Program-made: the position numbers and the translations under genes
Notes under the pieces: generated by a model
The model's database searches: none
Told to the model about the DNA's origin: nothing
What the model saw: the letters and a program-made list of their open reading frames with translations, nothing else
Part shown: positions 31,422 through 40,756 of the stretch, in pieces
How the letters are laid out: every line of letters begins with the position of its first letter
Numbering within the stretch: position 1 is the stretch's first letter
Origin: a virus
Virus record (IMG/VR): IMGVR_UViG_3300030020_001035
Location: 1 to 45,399 of that record
DNA length: 45,399 nucleotides
Direction: 5' to 3' (one strand)

Positions 31422-33195
31422 GGCAAAAACGGCACCTAAACTTTATCTGGCAGACAAAGAAAAAATTAAATCAATCGTATTGGAAACTATGAACGATATC
31501 AGTCTGTTAGTTGGTGCCACTTTAGGACCCGGAGGCAAACTTTGCCTTTTGGAGTCGGACCACCAGGACATTTCGGATCGTATTAGCAAAGACGGAATTT
31601 CTGTATTCCAATCGATGGCTCATCAAAATTCATTTAAGCATAGTATTATTGAGGTCGCTAGATCTTGTTCACTTAGAACCGCAAATGAAGCTGGGGATGG
31701 TACGACTACAACCGCAGTTTTAGCGAATGAACTAATCAAAAACATCTTTGGTTTTTGTGAAAGAAATCCCAAAGAAAGTCCACAGAAAACCGTAAGACGT
31801 ATTAAAAAAGTTATGGAAGAAATACTGCTACCCTACATTAAAGAACAGAGCATTCCAGTAACTCAGGAATCCAAAGAATTATTATTAAAGGTGGCTACGG
31901 TCAGTGTTAATGGAGAAAAGGTTCTTGCGGAGGCTGTACTTAAATGTTTTGAAGAAGTTGGATTTGGCGAAAATAGTCACGTTACAATCCGAGAACTTCC
32001 TGGTCCAAGTGGTTATAAGGTTGAACGAATTAAGGGATACCCAATTCCAATTGGTCTTGAGGAAAGTAATGGTAAATACTTTACTAGTTTTATCAACGAT
32101 CAGGGAAATCAACGCTGTTATTTGGAAAACCCAAAATTTATAATTTTTGATGGCGCTATACAAGACCTATTATCGTTGAGCCCTCTTTTTAATGCGATTG
32201 AGGCTAGAATCCAAGAAGATCCTGCGGCAGGAAAAGACTTGAAAAGCATCGTATTGGTTGCTAATGGATTTTCAGAATCTGTAATCTCAACTCTTTCTTT
32301 TAACTTCGAACAAAAAGGAACTCTACGGGTACTCCCAATTAAGGCTCCTATGGCACAATTCATGAACGCCCAAAGTCATTGGTTGGTCGATTTGGCAGCT
32401 TTTACTGGAGCAAAAGTGTTTGGTCTTAAAAATCAGATTCATGAGGCTACGCTTGAAGATTTAGGAAGTGGAATGGAAAGTTTTGAGTCTACTCGCTTTA
32501 GAAGTACCTTAGATGGCACACCAGATGAATTCAATATTGAATATCGTGCCGAAGAACTCGAAAAACAACTTAAGAGAGCAGAATCAAAAGCAGAATCTTC
32601 TTGGTTAGAAGAGCGTATTGGAAAAATTACGTCTGGGATTGCAAAACTTACAGTTGTAGGCTCTTCTCCAGGCGATATTAAGGAACGATGTGATCGGGCT
32701 GAAGATGCGGTGTGTTCTATTAGAAGCAGTCTTACCAATGGAATCCTTCCAGGAGGAGGACGGGTAATTCTTAATATGGCACTAAAAATTTCAGAAGAAT
32801 TGGCAGAAGGGGATCCTGCACGAGAAATTCTTATGCCTTCTTTGGTCAGTGTTGTAAATCGATTATTGGAAAATGCTGGATATAACGAAGAGCAAGCCTC
32901 TGAAGTACTTGCACACCTAGTTAATAACCCAGAAGACGTTTATGATATCGAAAACCAAGTATTCGGAAAACCCGAAGAGTTGGGACTTTTTGATGCTTGT
33001 AAGGCTGTAAGCGAAGCTTTAAGAAATTCAGTTGAAATTGCAGGCGTGCTTGGAACTCTAGGAGGAATTGTTGTTCACCCAAGGGATGGTGATTTCGAGC
33101 GCAAAGAAGCGAGTCTAGACGAGGAGTGGCGTAAGGTAAGTCAGAATCCAGATGCTTATCAGAATCCCGCCCTAAATAGGGCTCGTGGGCTGTAA
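31408..33195 (+). CDS. groEL: GroEL-like chaperonin
   Basis: The 595-residue protein is a group I-type chaperonin. It has ATLGPGG (37-43), SKDGISVF, and the nucleotide motif GDGTTT (96-101, with D97 as the metal-binding Asp). The C-terminal equatorial motifs include SGIAKLTVVG, CDRAEDAV (with the catalytic Asp equivalent) and NGILPGGG. It is about 45 residues longer than E. coli GroEL, and the apical domain is very divergent. It should fold phage proteins, probably capsid proteins given its place just before terminase and portal. GGAG precedes the ATG. A GroES-like partner is encoded at 27909-28241 on the other strand. Confidence 0.85.
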   Translation: MAYRKAKTAPKLYLADKEKIKSIVLETMNDISLLVGATLGPGGKLCLLESDHQDISDRISKDGISVFQSMAHQNSFKHSIIEVARSCSLRTANEAGDGTTTTAVLANELIKNIFGFCERNPKESPQKTVRRIKKVMEEILLPYIKEQSIPVTQESKELLLKVATVSVNGEKVLAEAVLKCFEEVGFGENSHVTIRELPGPSGYKVERIKGYPIPIGLEESNGKYFTSFINDQGNQRCYLENPKFIIFDGAIQDLLSLSPLFNAIEARIQEDPAAGKDLKSIVLVANGFSESVISTLSFNFEQKGTLRVLPIKAPMAQFMNAQSHWLVDLAAFTGAKVFGLKNQIHEATLEDLGSGMESFESTRFRSTLDGTPDEFNIEYRAEELEKQLKRAESKAESSWLEERIGKITSGIAKLTVVGSSPGDIKERCDRAEDAVCSIRSSLTNGILPGGGRVILNMALKISEELAEGDPAREILMPSLVSVVNRLLENAGYNEEQASEVLAHLVNNPEDVYDIENQVFGKPEELGLFDACKAVSEALRNSVEIAGVLGTLGGIVVHPRDGDFERKEASLDEEWRKVSQNPDAYQNPALNRARGL

Positions 33196-33203
33196 TAATA
33201 AAA

Positions 33204-35072
33204 ATGAATTTTAAATCTCTAAATGAAGATCAAAAAAAGGAAATGGCGGAACTCATGTTCTCGCCTCTTACCTGTGCAGATGATGTTAAGGATTGGGCTA
33301 GGATGTTCCTCGATCTCGAACTACCTCTCGAAATAACCGATCCCGATTCTAACACTTCACCCCTAGATGCTATATGGCAGGTATACCATACAGCAAAAAA
33401 TAATTCTGGAGATATAAATCCTGGGTTCATTCTAATGTCTTGCCGAGAAGGAATGAAAACCGTTTCGGTTGCTATTCTAGAACTTTTATTGATGTTGCAC
33501 TTTTCCAGAACTGTTGCTCATGGTGCAGCTACAGAAACGCAATCGGCAGTAGCAATTGGTTACATTAACGATTTCGTAATGAAGATCTCGGCCCTATTAG
33601 AAATCAGCGGCTGGGAGAATATGACGCAAAACAAGCGTACTATTCAATACAGGACTCCCAATGGAGAAACCCCTTTCATTAAAATCGTTATTTGTACCGC
33701 TAAGGGTATGAACAGTTTGCATGCCAATTTTTTATTTCTAGATGAGTTAGACTTGGCCGATAAAAAGGCAATTAAGCAAGCGGTAAATATAACAGGATAT
33801 AGTCGTGGATTTCATGGCATAAAGGTCTATCTTAGTACTAGAAAATATAGTTTTGGTAACATGCAAGATGCTTTAGATGCAGCGCCAGAAACCAATTATA
33901 AAGTTTTAAATTGGAATATCCTTGATGTTACAGAGGCATGCCCAACTTCAAGACATAAACCAGAATTGCCAAAAAAAGACATGTTTGTTGCGAAGGGACT
34001 GCCCTTGATACAAATTTCTGGAGAAGAATTTAATGGCCTTCCAGATATCGAGAAAGTTAAGTATGATTTGCTACCAAATGTTCATGCTGGCTGCGTAGGC
34101 TGTAAATTACTTCCCGTATGTAGAACTAGGCTTTCTGAGAAACCACAAACTGCTACTGGTGGATTTTATAAACCAATCACGAGCGTTATACAGAAATTTG
34201 CGGAGAATGATTCTGATGTAGCCTCTGCAGAATTAATGTGTTGGAAGCCGGGTTCTGAAGGATTGGTTTACCCAAGATACTCTGATAAAATTGATGTAGG
34301 AAACGTGATTTCTATAAAGAAAGCGTATGAAACTTTAATTGGTACTAAGGCCCCTTCCAATATTACCGTAGAAAATATTTACGCTATTATAAGACAGTTA
34401 GATCTGCCCGTTTCTTGTGGTGTGGATTGGGGACATACCCATGATGCGGTTATTTTGGCTATGGTCACTGCCCCAAATGGTGAAGTATGGGTCATAGATT
34501 GTTTCGCTAGTCCAAAACTTGAAATACAAGATTTGGTTCCAGTGGCATTAAACTTTAAAGATAGATACAATGTAAGAAAATGGTATTGTGATACGTCTGC
34601 TCCGGCCTATATTAAAGCATTTGTTAGGAATGGAATGCCGTGTCCAAAATTTACCAAGGATGTAATGGGTGGTATCGGAAGTGTTAGAAGTAAAATAATG
34701 ACTGCTACCGGTATAAGACTTTTAAAAGTATTAGAAACAGAAGGTACTAAAAAAGTCAGAACCGCCATCATGAAACATAGATTCTTACTGGATGGTCAAG
34801 GACAAGTTACTTCTACTCCAGATGATGATGCTGGTATTGCAGATATATGCGATTCCCTAAGATATTTGGCACAGAACATGTTTCCTTTAAGTGGGCCTCA
34901 AAGACCCAATATTACGGCTATGGATCCTTCTGCACCCAATATCCCAGAAGCACAAAAACATACCCCTGAACAACATGAAATGATGCAAAGAGAACTAGAT
35001 AGGGCTCTCGGTAAGGCCACAGTGAAGGGTGGTACGGGCAAGCGTGGGGGCTTCCATTGGAGCTTTGAGTAA
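33204..35072 (+). CDS. terL: terminase large subunit
   Basis: The 622-residue protein has an ATPase half with a variant Walker A, CREGMKT (80-86), and Walker B FLFLDE ending in D180-E181. The nuclease half has acidic residues D408 (CGVDWGHTHD), D463 (WYCDTSAP) and D550 (ADICDSLRYL). A Cys cluster CVGCKLLPVC (297-306) between the halves could bind zinc. It packages DNA through the portal encoded 0.8 kb downstream. The ribosome site is weak, so translation may depend on the chaperonin gene 8 nt upstream. Confidence 0.88.
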   Translation: MNFKSLNEDQKKEMAELMFSPLTCADDVKDWARMFLDLELPLEITDPDSNTSPLDAIWQVYHTAKNNSGDINPGFILMSCREGMKTVSVAILELLLMLHFSRTVAHGAATETQSAVAIGYINDFVMKISALLEISGWENMTQNKRTIQYRTPNGETPFIKIVICTAKGMNSLHANFLFLDELDLADKKAIKQAVNITGYSRGFHGIKVYLSTRKYSFGNMQDALDAAPETNYKVLNWNILDVTEACPTSRHKPELPKKDMFVAKGLPLIQISGEEFNGLPDIEKVKYDLLPNVHAGCVGCKLLPVCRTRLSEKPQTATGGFYKPITSVIQKFAENDSDVASAELMCWKPGSEGLVYPRYSDKIDVGNVISIKKAYETLIGTKAPSNITVENIYAIIRQLDLPVSCGVDWGHTHDAVILAMVTAPNGEVWVIDCFASPKLEIQDLVPVALNFKDRYNVRKWYCDTSAPAYIKAFVRNGMPCPKFTKDVMGGIGSVRSKIMTATGIRLLKVLETEGTKKVRTAIMKHRFLLDGQGQVTSTPDDDAGIADICDSLRYLAQNMFPLSGPQRPNITAMDPSAPNIPEAQKHTPEQHEMMQRELDRALGKATVKGGTGKRGGFHWSFE

Positions 35073-35106
35073 ATTTTCCAATCTTAACTACTAAGAGGTA
35101 TACCTA

Positions 35107-35910
35107 ATGAAAACCAATCTACAATTTTTTCTGAATAGTTACGCGGATTTAGTCCCAACTACTGTACCTTCTCAAAATAACTTTAAATGGTTAAGAGAAA
35201 TAAATGGAATTCCATTTAATATAGAAAATGATCAACAAATTCAAGTACTTCCTTCGGTAACAACCCCAAATATCGTTCCTTATCCATTTTCCGCTATAAC
35301 GAACTCTGGAAGCTATTCTATCAACGGTACGCCTCTTTTGGTTGTATTCGGGAGTCCTGTAGGAATAGCTATAGATCAATTGATCGTAGGACCTTCAATC
35401 CCGGTTGGAACTACCGTTCTAAGTATTGCCCCCATTCAATACAACTTCACCGTATCGGGCTCAAATGCGACTGCTGGGGCCGTTTATAGTAGTAATGGAC
35501 TGAACTTCACTGTTTCTGGAACCATAGTGAGCGGGTCCTTATTAGTCTCTACAGGGGGAGCGACACCTCCATCTGCTCCTGGAACTCTAACTTTGGTGAG
35601 CGGTACTGGGGATGCAACTATTGCATTTTCTGGTTTTACGAACGTTACTAACGTGACTATGTCGCAGGCTGCAACTAATACTACCAATGAAGAAATACTT
35701 TTCTATCAACCAGCTGCCTTTATCTATTTTGAGAGCGATCAACAGGTCTCCGTGATATATAATAATGGAACGGCTATGGCTTTAAATCCATTTCAGGTCA
35801 ATGGGGTAACCCAACCAGCAGTATTTTTTATGGCTGGCCCATGTTACTCTCTTTCGGTTACAAACATGAGCGCTACTACTGCAAATCTGTTTTTCGCGTC
35901 GATGGGTTAA
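35107..35910 (+). CDS. virion-type protein with beta-rich insert domain
   Basis: The 267-residue protein has strongly beta-rich, Gly/Ser/Thr-rich sequence with few charges. Residues about 112-174 (starting FTVSGSNATAGAVYSSNG and containing SGTGDATIAFSG) form a unit that looks like a domain I associate with other phage structural proteins. It lies between terminase and portal. It is probably a head decoration or head-associated protein, which is inferred from composition and place. AGAGGT precedes the ATG. Confidence 0.6.
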   Translation: MKTNLQFFLNSYADLVPTTVPSQNNFKWLREINGIPFNIENDQQIQVLPSVTTPNIVPYPFSAITNSGSYSINGTPLLVVFGSPVGIAIDQLIVGPSIPVGTTVLSIAPIQYNFTVSGSNATAGAVYSSNGLNFTVSGTIVSGSLLVSTGGATPPSAPGTLTLVSGTGDATIAFSGFTNVTNVTMSQAATNTTNEEILFYQPAAFIYFESDQQVSVIYNNGTAMALNPFQVNGVTQPAVFFMAGPCYSLSVTNMSATTANLFFASMG

Positions 35911-35913
35911 TAT

Positions 35914-37728
35914 ATGAGCGATGAAAATAACGAAAAGTCTGCAATAAAAAAAGACATGTCGCTGACGCTTTCGGCTGAAATCAACATGGATCCCCTTGCT
36001 CAGTTAAAAGCTGACAGTACCACCTTACGTCCATTACAAAAAGCATTAAATGATTCGATAGGAAAAGCCACAGAACGAGCTCCTGCGCTTACCTTCATGG
36101 AAAGCCCAAATTACAACGATGCTTATGCCGGTGTAGTTAAAGCTAAGAGAAATGAAATTCCAGATGCTCTTTTGAAACTCGTAAGGGTTCAAGATCACTT
36201 AGTTGCTGCTATCTTAAGGACTCGCGCAGGTCAAATTAGCCAATTTGGTAAGAAGCGTGCCGATCGTTTCGATAAAGGTATTGAGATTAAAATCAAACCT
36301 GAATTCTATAAACTTTTAAATACGGAACAGTTTGAAAAAGTTACAGAACGAATTAAAAGACTTGAAACAATTCTCTTAAATTGCGGTCATACAGAAGGTC
36401 TTGAAAACCAACAAAAAATGACTTTAAGTCAGTATTTGGCCCTTTCTGTGGAGAACGCTCTTACTTTTGGTTGGATGGGTACAGAGGTCATCTATGATAG
36501 AGAATCAGAACCAGATGCAGAAGGTAGATTCCCATTTAATCGTTTTAGACCAATCGATTCCGGCACCATCTTTAAGACAGTAAGAAATGGTGAGCAGGCT
36601 GGAGTTAATACCAGAATTCTTGCCATTAAAGAACTTGAAAGAATTACTGGCGATAAAATCGGAATTGATTACGATAAACTTAGAGAAGATAAGTATGCGT
36701 GGTGTCAACAAGTAGAAGGTATTGCAAAACAGTATTTCACTCATGAAGAATTGTTGATGCACGACTTCTATCCATGTACAGATGTTGAAAAGAACGGATA
36801 TCCTGTACCACCAATTGAAACTGCAATTTCTTCAATTACTACCCATATTAGTATTGATACCTGGAAAAGACTTTATTTCCAAAATGGTAGAGCTACTCGT
36901 GGAGCATTGGTCATTAAATCGGATGACGTTGATTCTCCTACATTAGAGAAATTCAGACAAGAGTTTCAAGCAAGTATTAATGGTGTACAAAACTCATTCC
37001 GTACTCCTTTAATGGGTATATCTCCAACCGAGAGCATTGATTGGCTTTCATTTGCAAACGATAAAGCAGATGATTCATTTGAATTCATTTACGACCAAAT
37101 TGCAAGGAACATTCTCGCGACCTTCCAAATGTCTCCTGATGAACTTCCAGGATATGGCCATTTAAGTAAGGGTTCTAATAGTCAGACTTTAAGCGAATCA
37201 AATAACGAATTCAAATTAGAAGCTGCTCGCGACTCTGGATTTGTTCCAATTATCCAGCATCTTGAGACATTTTTTAATCAAAGGTTGATTCCGATCATTG
37301 ACCCTATTCTAGCAAAAATCGTAGTATTCAAAATTGCTGGATTAGATGCTGAATCTAAGGAACAAGAATCTACTCGCTTACAACAAGATCAGCCCACTCA
37401 CATGACCTATGATGAGGTGCTGAACTATGTCGATAAACCAACTATCGGTGTAGGAATGGCTGGAGAAGTACCATTTAACGAAAGAATTCAACTCGTTTGG
37501 GATAAATACTTAGATGTTGGTCAAATAAAAGGACGCTTTATGGGCAGTCCTGCAGCGTATGTGGATCCACTTATGAGATTCAAACGAGATCCATTTTCGT
37601 TGCAGTCATTGCAATTAATGGCTCAAATAGCACCAAATTCGGTGGCTGCTATGTATGCTCCAAAACCACACTCTTTAGATTTGTTAAAATGGTTAATTTC
37701 TGATATGTTAGAAGAGGACGAAGACTAA
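35914..37728 (+). CDS. portal protein
   Basis: The 604-residue protein shows portal-like features. There is an N-terminal clip and stem region with basic and helical segments, then the motif WLSFANDKADDSFEFIYDQI. A segment FQMSPDELPGYGHLSKGSN is followed by LSESNNEFKLEA, which is characteristic of phage portal proteins. It forms the dodecameric ring where the terminase docks. It starts 3 nt after the structural gene upstream and is followed by a tiny membrane protein and a probable scaffold. Confidence 0.8.
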   Translation: MSDENNEKSAIKKDMSLTLSAEINMDPLAQLKADSTTLRPLQKALNDSIGKATERAPALTFMESPNYNDAYAGVVKAKRNEIPDALLKLVRVQDHLVAAILRTRAGQISQFGKKRADRFDKGIEIKIKPEFYKLLNTEQFEKVTERIKRLETILLNCGHTEGLENQQKMTLSQYLALSVENALTFGWMGTEVIYDRESEPDAEGRFPFNRFRPIDSGTIFKTVRNGEQAGVNTRILAIKELERITGDKIGIDYDKLREDKYAWCQQVEGIAKQYFTHEELLMHDFYPCTDVEKNGYPVPPIETAISSITTHISIDTWKRLYFQNGRATRGALVIKSDDVDSPTLEKFRQEFQASINGVQNSFRTPLMGISPTESIDWLSFANDKADDSFEFIYDQIARNILATFQMSPDELPGYGHLSKGSNSQTLSESNNEFKLEAARDSGFVPIIQHLETFFNQRLIPIIDPILAKIVVFKIAGLDAESKEQESTRLQQDQPTHMTYDEVLNYVDKPTIGVGMAGEVPFNERIQLVWDKYLDVGQIKGRFMGSPAAYVDPLMRFKRDPFSLQSLQLMAQIAPNSVAAMYAPKPHSLDLLKWLISDMLEEDED

Positions 37729-37729
37729 T

Positions 37730-37843
37730 ATGGGATTCTTTAAATTTTGTGAGTATTTTATTGGATGTACTTTAGGTCTCGTAACTTTTCTTGGCCTAAT
37801 TTGGTGGCTTTTATATAACATAGCTGCTAGTTTTAAGAATTAA
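37730..37843 (+). CDS. 37-residue membrane protein
   Basis: A short frame with ATG at 37730 and TAA at 37841-37843 lies between the portal gene (1 nt upstream) and the Gln/Met-rich gene. The product reads MGFFKFCEYFIGCTLGL and continues with a hydrophobic span ending in a short basic tail. One transmembrane helix is predicted. Function is unknown, and holin-like or membrane-docking roles are possible. Confidence 0.5.
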   Translation: MGFFKFCEYFIGCTLGLVTFLGLIWWLLYNIAASFKN

Positions 37844-37854
37844 GAGGATTATAC

Positions 37855-38424
37855 ATGAAAAATCAAGATTATAAACTTAAATATGAAGACCTAAAACTGA
37901 AATTTATTGATGCTGTCGATGTCTCTTTTCGCCTTGGATTTGAACAAGGTGCCCAATCTGCTCAAATGCAGCAGGCTCAACAAGATAAGGCTGATGCTCA
38001 ACAAGCAGAACAAATGCAAATGCAGGGACAGCAAATGCAAGGTCAAGATCCCAACAATCCGGGATCTCCAGATAGTTCAGGATCTGAAATGGACCAACAT
38101 ATTAATACCTTGGAATCTATGGTAAATAAACAGGACCCTAGTTCTCCTGAAACAGCCAATATGATGAAGGCCTTGAATGAGATGAAAACTCTTGTTGAAA
38201 TGAAAAAATCAGAAAAAATGATTAATTCAATATCAAATGCAATGAAGCCCAAATTCACTATCGGTAAGGGCGCAAATAAAAATTTGAGTGAGCATGGCAA
38301 AAAAGCATTAAATGATCAAGAAAAAATCGTTGATGAGCTCATGAAGAGTTTCGCACTTGAAGAGCAAAAAGCTTCGGAAGCAATCGTAAAAACTTTAAAT
38401 TTTGAAAATTTGTTAAAAGGTTAA
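37855..38424 (+). CDS. Gln/Met-rich helical protein, possible scaffold
   Basis: The 189-residue protein has an N-terminal helix, a Gln/Met/Ala-rich middle (about 40-65, such as QQAEQMQMQGQQMQGQ), a Pro/Ser spacer and a helical, charged C-terminal half. The high charge, low complexity and position between portal and MuF are typical of scaffolding or head-core proteins, but no motif proves it. The ribosome site AAGAGGA precedes the ATG. Confidence 0.55.
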   Translation: MKNQDYKLKYEDLKLKFIDAVDVSFRLGFEQGAQSAQMQQAQQDKADAQQAEQMQMQGQQMQGQDPNNPGSPDSSGSEMDQHINTLESMVNKQDPSSPETANMMKALNEMKTLVEMKKSEKMINSISNAMKPKFTIGKGANKNLSEHGKKALNDQEKIVDELMKSFALEEQKASEAIVKTLNFENLLKG

Positions 38425-38428
38425 TTTT

Positions 38429-39193
38429 ATGTGGGGCATAAGCAGTTCTGGCAAGGAATCTATTTCCATTGCAATAGAGAAAATGTTTGATGCTTTGGCG
38501 TACAAATTTCTTGGTAATATACCTAAAGTAAGAAATAAATCTCCTTTTTTTAGTTCTACACCTAAATTTAGTCTTGCCAATTTATTTTTGCAAGCCATGA
38601 ATAATAAAGAACTAAATCATTACGATAAAGATGTTCTAAGATCTACACTAAACACTTCTTACGGATACATAGAGGGGCTAAAAAGTAAAACCAGTTCAAA
38701 TGTTATTCATGCCGTGGATTCCTTGATTAGGGAAGCAAAATCCAACAATTCTCATGTTGATGCCAAACAAGTTTCGGATATTATTTCTTCTGCGATGAAA
38801 AAAGCTAGAAGTGACATTAAATTAATCGCAGAAGCTGAATCCACTAAGACCAGAAATCTTGGTCACACTATGGAAATAGTGGATAAATCCAAACAAGAAG
38901 GTATTGAAGACCCTAATGTATTTTTCGTTATTGTAAGAGATGGCGAAACCTGTAAGGAATGTCTTAGACTTCATATGATGGATGACGAGATTACACCACG
39001 AGTCTGGAAGATGTCAGAGTTATCTATGGGATATCACAAAAGAGGCGAATCTAGACCGTCTTCTTGTGGTGAGCATCCCTTTTGTCGCTGTTCATTGCAG
39101 CAATTACCTCCAGGATGGGGCTTTAAAGATGGATTCGTACATTTTATTTCGTTGGGATACGATGAGTACAACGAACAAAGAAATGTCGCCTAA
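38429..39193 (+). CDS. Mu gpF-like head morphogenesis protein
   Basis: The 254-residue protein has the C-terminal MuF signature: VIVRDGETCKECLRLHMMD (around 170-188), then CGEHPFCRCSLQQLPPG, with Cys and His able to bind metal. The N-terminal half is helical. MuF proteins are minor head proteins that sit near the portal, fitting its order after portal and scaffold candidate. Its stop is 1 nt from the stop of a convergent minus-strand gene, with no terminator between. Confidence 0.75.
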   Translation: MWGISSSGKESISIAIEKMFDALAYKFLGNIPKVRNKSPFFSSTPKFSLANLFLQAMNNKELNHYDKDVLRSTLNTSYGYIEGLKSKTSSNVIHAVDSLIREAKSNNSHVDAKQVSDIISSAMKKARSDIKLIAEAESTKTRNLGHTMEIVDKSKQEGIEDPNVFFVIVRDGETCKECLRLHMMDDEITPRVWKMSELSMGYHKRGESRPSSCGEHPFCRCSLQQLPPGWGFKDGFVHFISLGYDEYNEQRNVA

Positions 39194-39194
39194 A

Positions 39195-39863
39195 TCACTT
39201 GACGTTGTATTCCCCATTTTCAACTAAAATTCTAATCGGCTTAAATGCTTTCATGTAGTCATCATTTAGTAACGATGCATTTGCGGCAATATATTGACCA
39301 ATTTTGCTGGCACCAGCTTCATCATGGATATGTCCAAAAACATGTAATTTTAATTCTTTTAATTGCTCAATTCTTGCTCGGAGATCTAGACACCCAACAT
39401 TTTCACCTTTTGGGTTATAGCGATTCATGACCCTGTCCCTAATTTGGTATGCTGGACCGTGGGTTATGAGTATTTGGGTATCATCTGGAATTGCATCCCA
39501 ATGGCGCTTAATCTTCTCCCCACGATCTTGCATGAATGCCCAATCAAAAAAGGTTGGTGTAATAGGAGATCCATAGATTTTAATTCCTTCGATCTCAATT
39601 CTCTCATCAATCAGAAGGGTTATATTTCTTTTATTGCATTCTTCTCGATATCTTGCAGTTTCTTTTTCAAGGCCAAAATCATGATTACCGGGAACAAAGA
39701 TTTTGTGCTTATAAGGCTGCTTTTGAAACCACTGCAAAAAGGCATGGATCTCACCGCTTTGACCCCGACCTGTAGCATCTCCAGAGTGAATTAGAAGGTC
39801 TCCACCTTTTAAAGTGAATTCCTTGTGCTTATTATGAGTATCTGAGATTAGATCGATTTTCAT
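39195..39863 (-). CDS. calcineurin-like metallophosphoesterase
   Basis: The 222-residue protein has the full motif set: D8 and H10 in ISDTHNK, GD (28-29), GNHD (59-62), H135 in THGPAY and GHIH (177-180). It resembles the small MPPED/YfcE-like phosphodiesterases rather than SbcD. Substrates in this group include cyclic nucleotides and phosphodiesters. The ATG overlaps the ThyX stop (ATGA). Confidence 0.75.
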   Translation of the reverse strand: MKIDLISDTHNKHKEFTLKGGDLLIHSGDATGRGQSGEIHAFLQWFQKQPYKHKIFVPGNHDFGLEKETARYREECNKRNITLLIDERIEIEGIKIYGSPITPTFFDWAFMQDRGEKIKRHWDAIPDDTQILITHGPAYQIRDRVMNRYNPKGENVGCLDLRARIEQLKELKLHVFGHIHDEAGASKIGQYIAANASLLNDDYMKAFKPIRILVENGEYNVK

Positions 39864-40756
39864 TTTTTGAAACTCGTGACATTTTCATTTTCAAGAGTTT
39901 TTCTGTATTGATACCATCCCTGAAGATTTCCAGATCGCTGAAAGGCTGTAGGTCTGTTAATACCTTCATCCCATCTTGCTAAAGCCTGAGCTTGATGTTC
40001 TGCTGGAGAAGCGTGAATTGGTACTCCTCCCAATAGTCGATTGTAAAGTTGTAAATCTTCTTCTATAGTAGATTTTTTCCCTTCATGATTTAAATAGGAT
40101 ACCCTAGCACAACGAGCAACAGATCTCTTTATGGCTATATCGAAAAATCTACGCCCTGTAGTGCCAGATTCACACACATAATATGCCGTCTCTGTCAAAT
40201 CTTCATCATTGTCCATAAAGGGGAGATGCCAACTGCCCTCTGATAGTTTTTTTGGTCTATTTGTAATATATTGATCGTACATCAGGTCAGCAAGAGCGTG
40301 AATCTCAGGTTGTGCCATCTCATGGCAACGTAAAGCAAAGAAGTTATCGTAATCTGTAGCAGTACAAACTACCGTAATATGAGCAAATGGTTCAAGAATT
40401 CGATTTGCATATTGCTTATGGACTTCTAGATTCTCTAGATTACGGGCTTGGATGACGGCCATATCTCTAGCATTTAGCCATGCAAGTTTGGCAAGATCAT
40501 GTGCCTCCCCATCCAATGCATCGCCGCCTTGCATTCCTTTTTGATTCTTTGTAAAAGCCAAAGGAATGGCTGGATTGTCAATTACCATTTGAATTTGCTT
40601 CTTCACTGGAATGGCACGAGAAGACGAAGCGTTCCTAGAGAAGACCCTGTGCGTCATAAATTCTGAGTGAATGAATCGGGGATAAGTTAAGACAAATGTA
40701 GTAATACGAACGTCATTTGGACCAACTGAATCGGCGACAATTTTTGCTTCAATCAT
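39860..40756 (-). CDS. thyX: flavin-dependent thymidylate synthase (ThyX)-like
   Basis: The 298-residue protein has the ThyX motif as THRVFSRNASSSR (35-47), which matches RHRxxSxNxxSxR except that the first Arg is Thr35. Further segments include NFFALRCHEMAQPEI and a late SVARCARVSYLNHEG. It should make dTMP from dUMP with FAD, NADPH and methylenetetrahydrofolate. It has an AGGAGA ribosome site inside the end of the methyltransferase gene. The loss of the first motif Arg may reflect substrate change and should be noted. Confidence 0.75.
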   Translation of the reverse strand: MIEAKIVADSVGPNDVRITTFVLTYPRFIHSEFMTHRVFSRNASSSRAIPVKKQIQMVIDNPAIPLAFTKNQKGMQGGDALDGEAHDLAKLAWLNARDMAVIQARNLENLEVHKQYANRILEPFAHITVVCTATDYDNFFALRCHEMAQPEIHALADLMYDQYITNRPKKLSEGSWHLPFMDNDEDLTETAYYVCESGTTGRRFFDIAIKRSVARCARVSYLNHEGKKSTIEEDLQLYNRLLGGVPIHASPAEHQAQALARWDEGINRPTAFQRSGNLQGWYQYRKTLENENVTSFKK

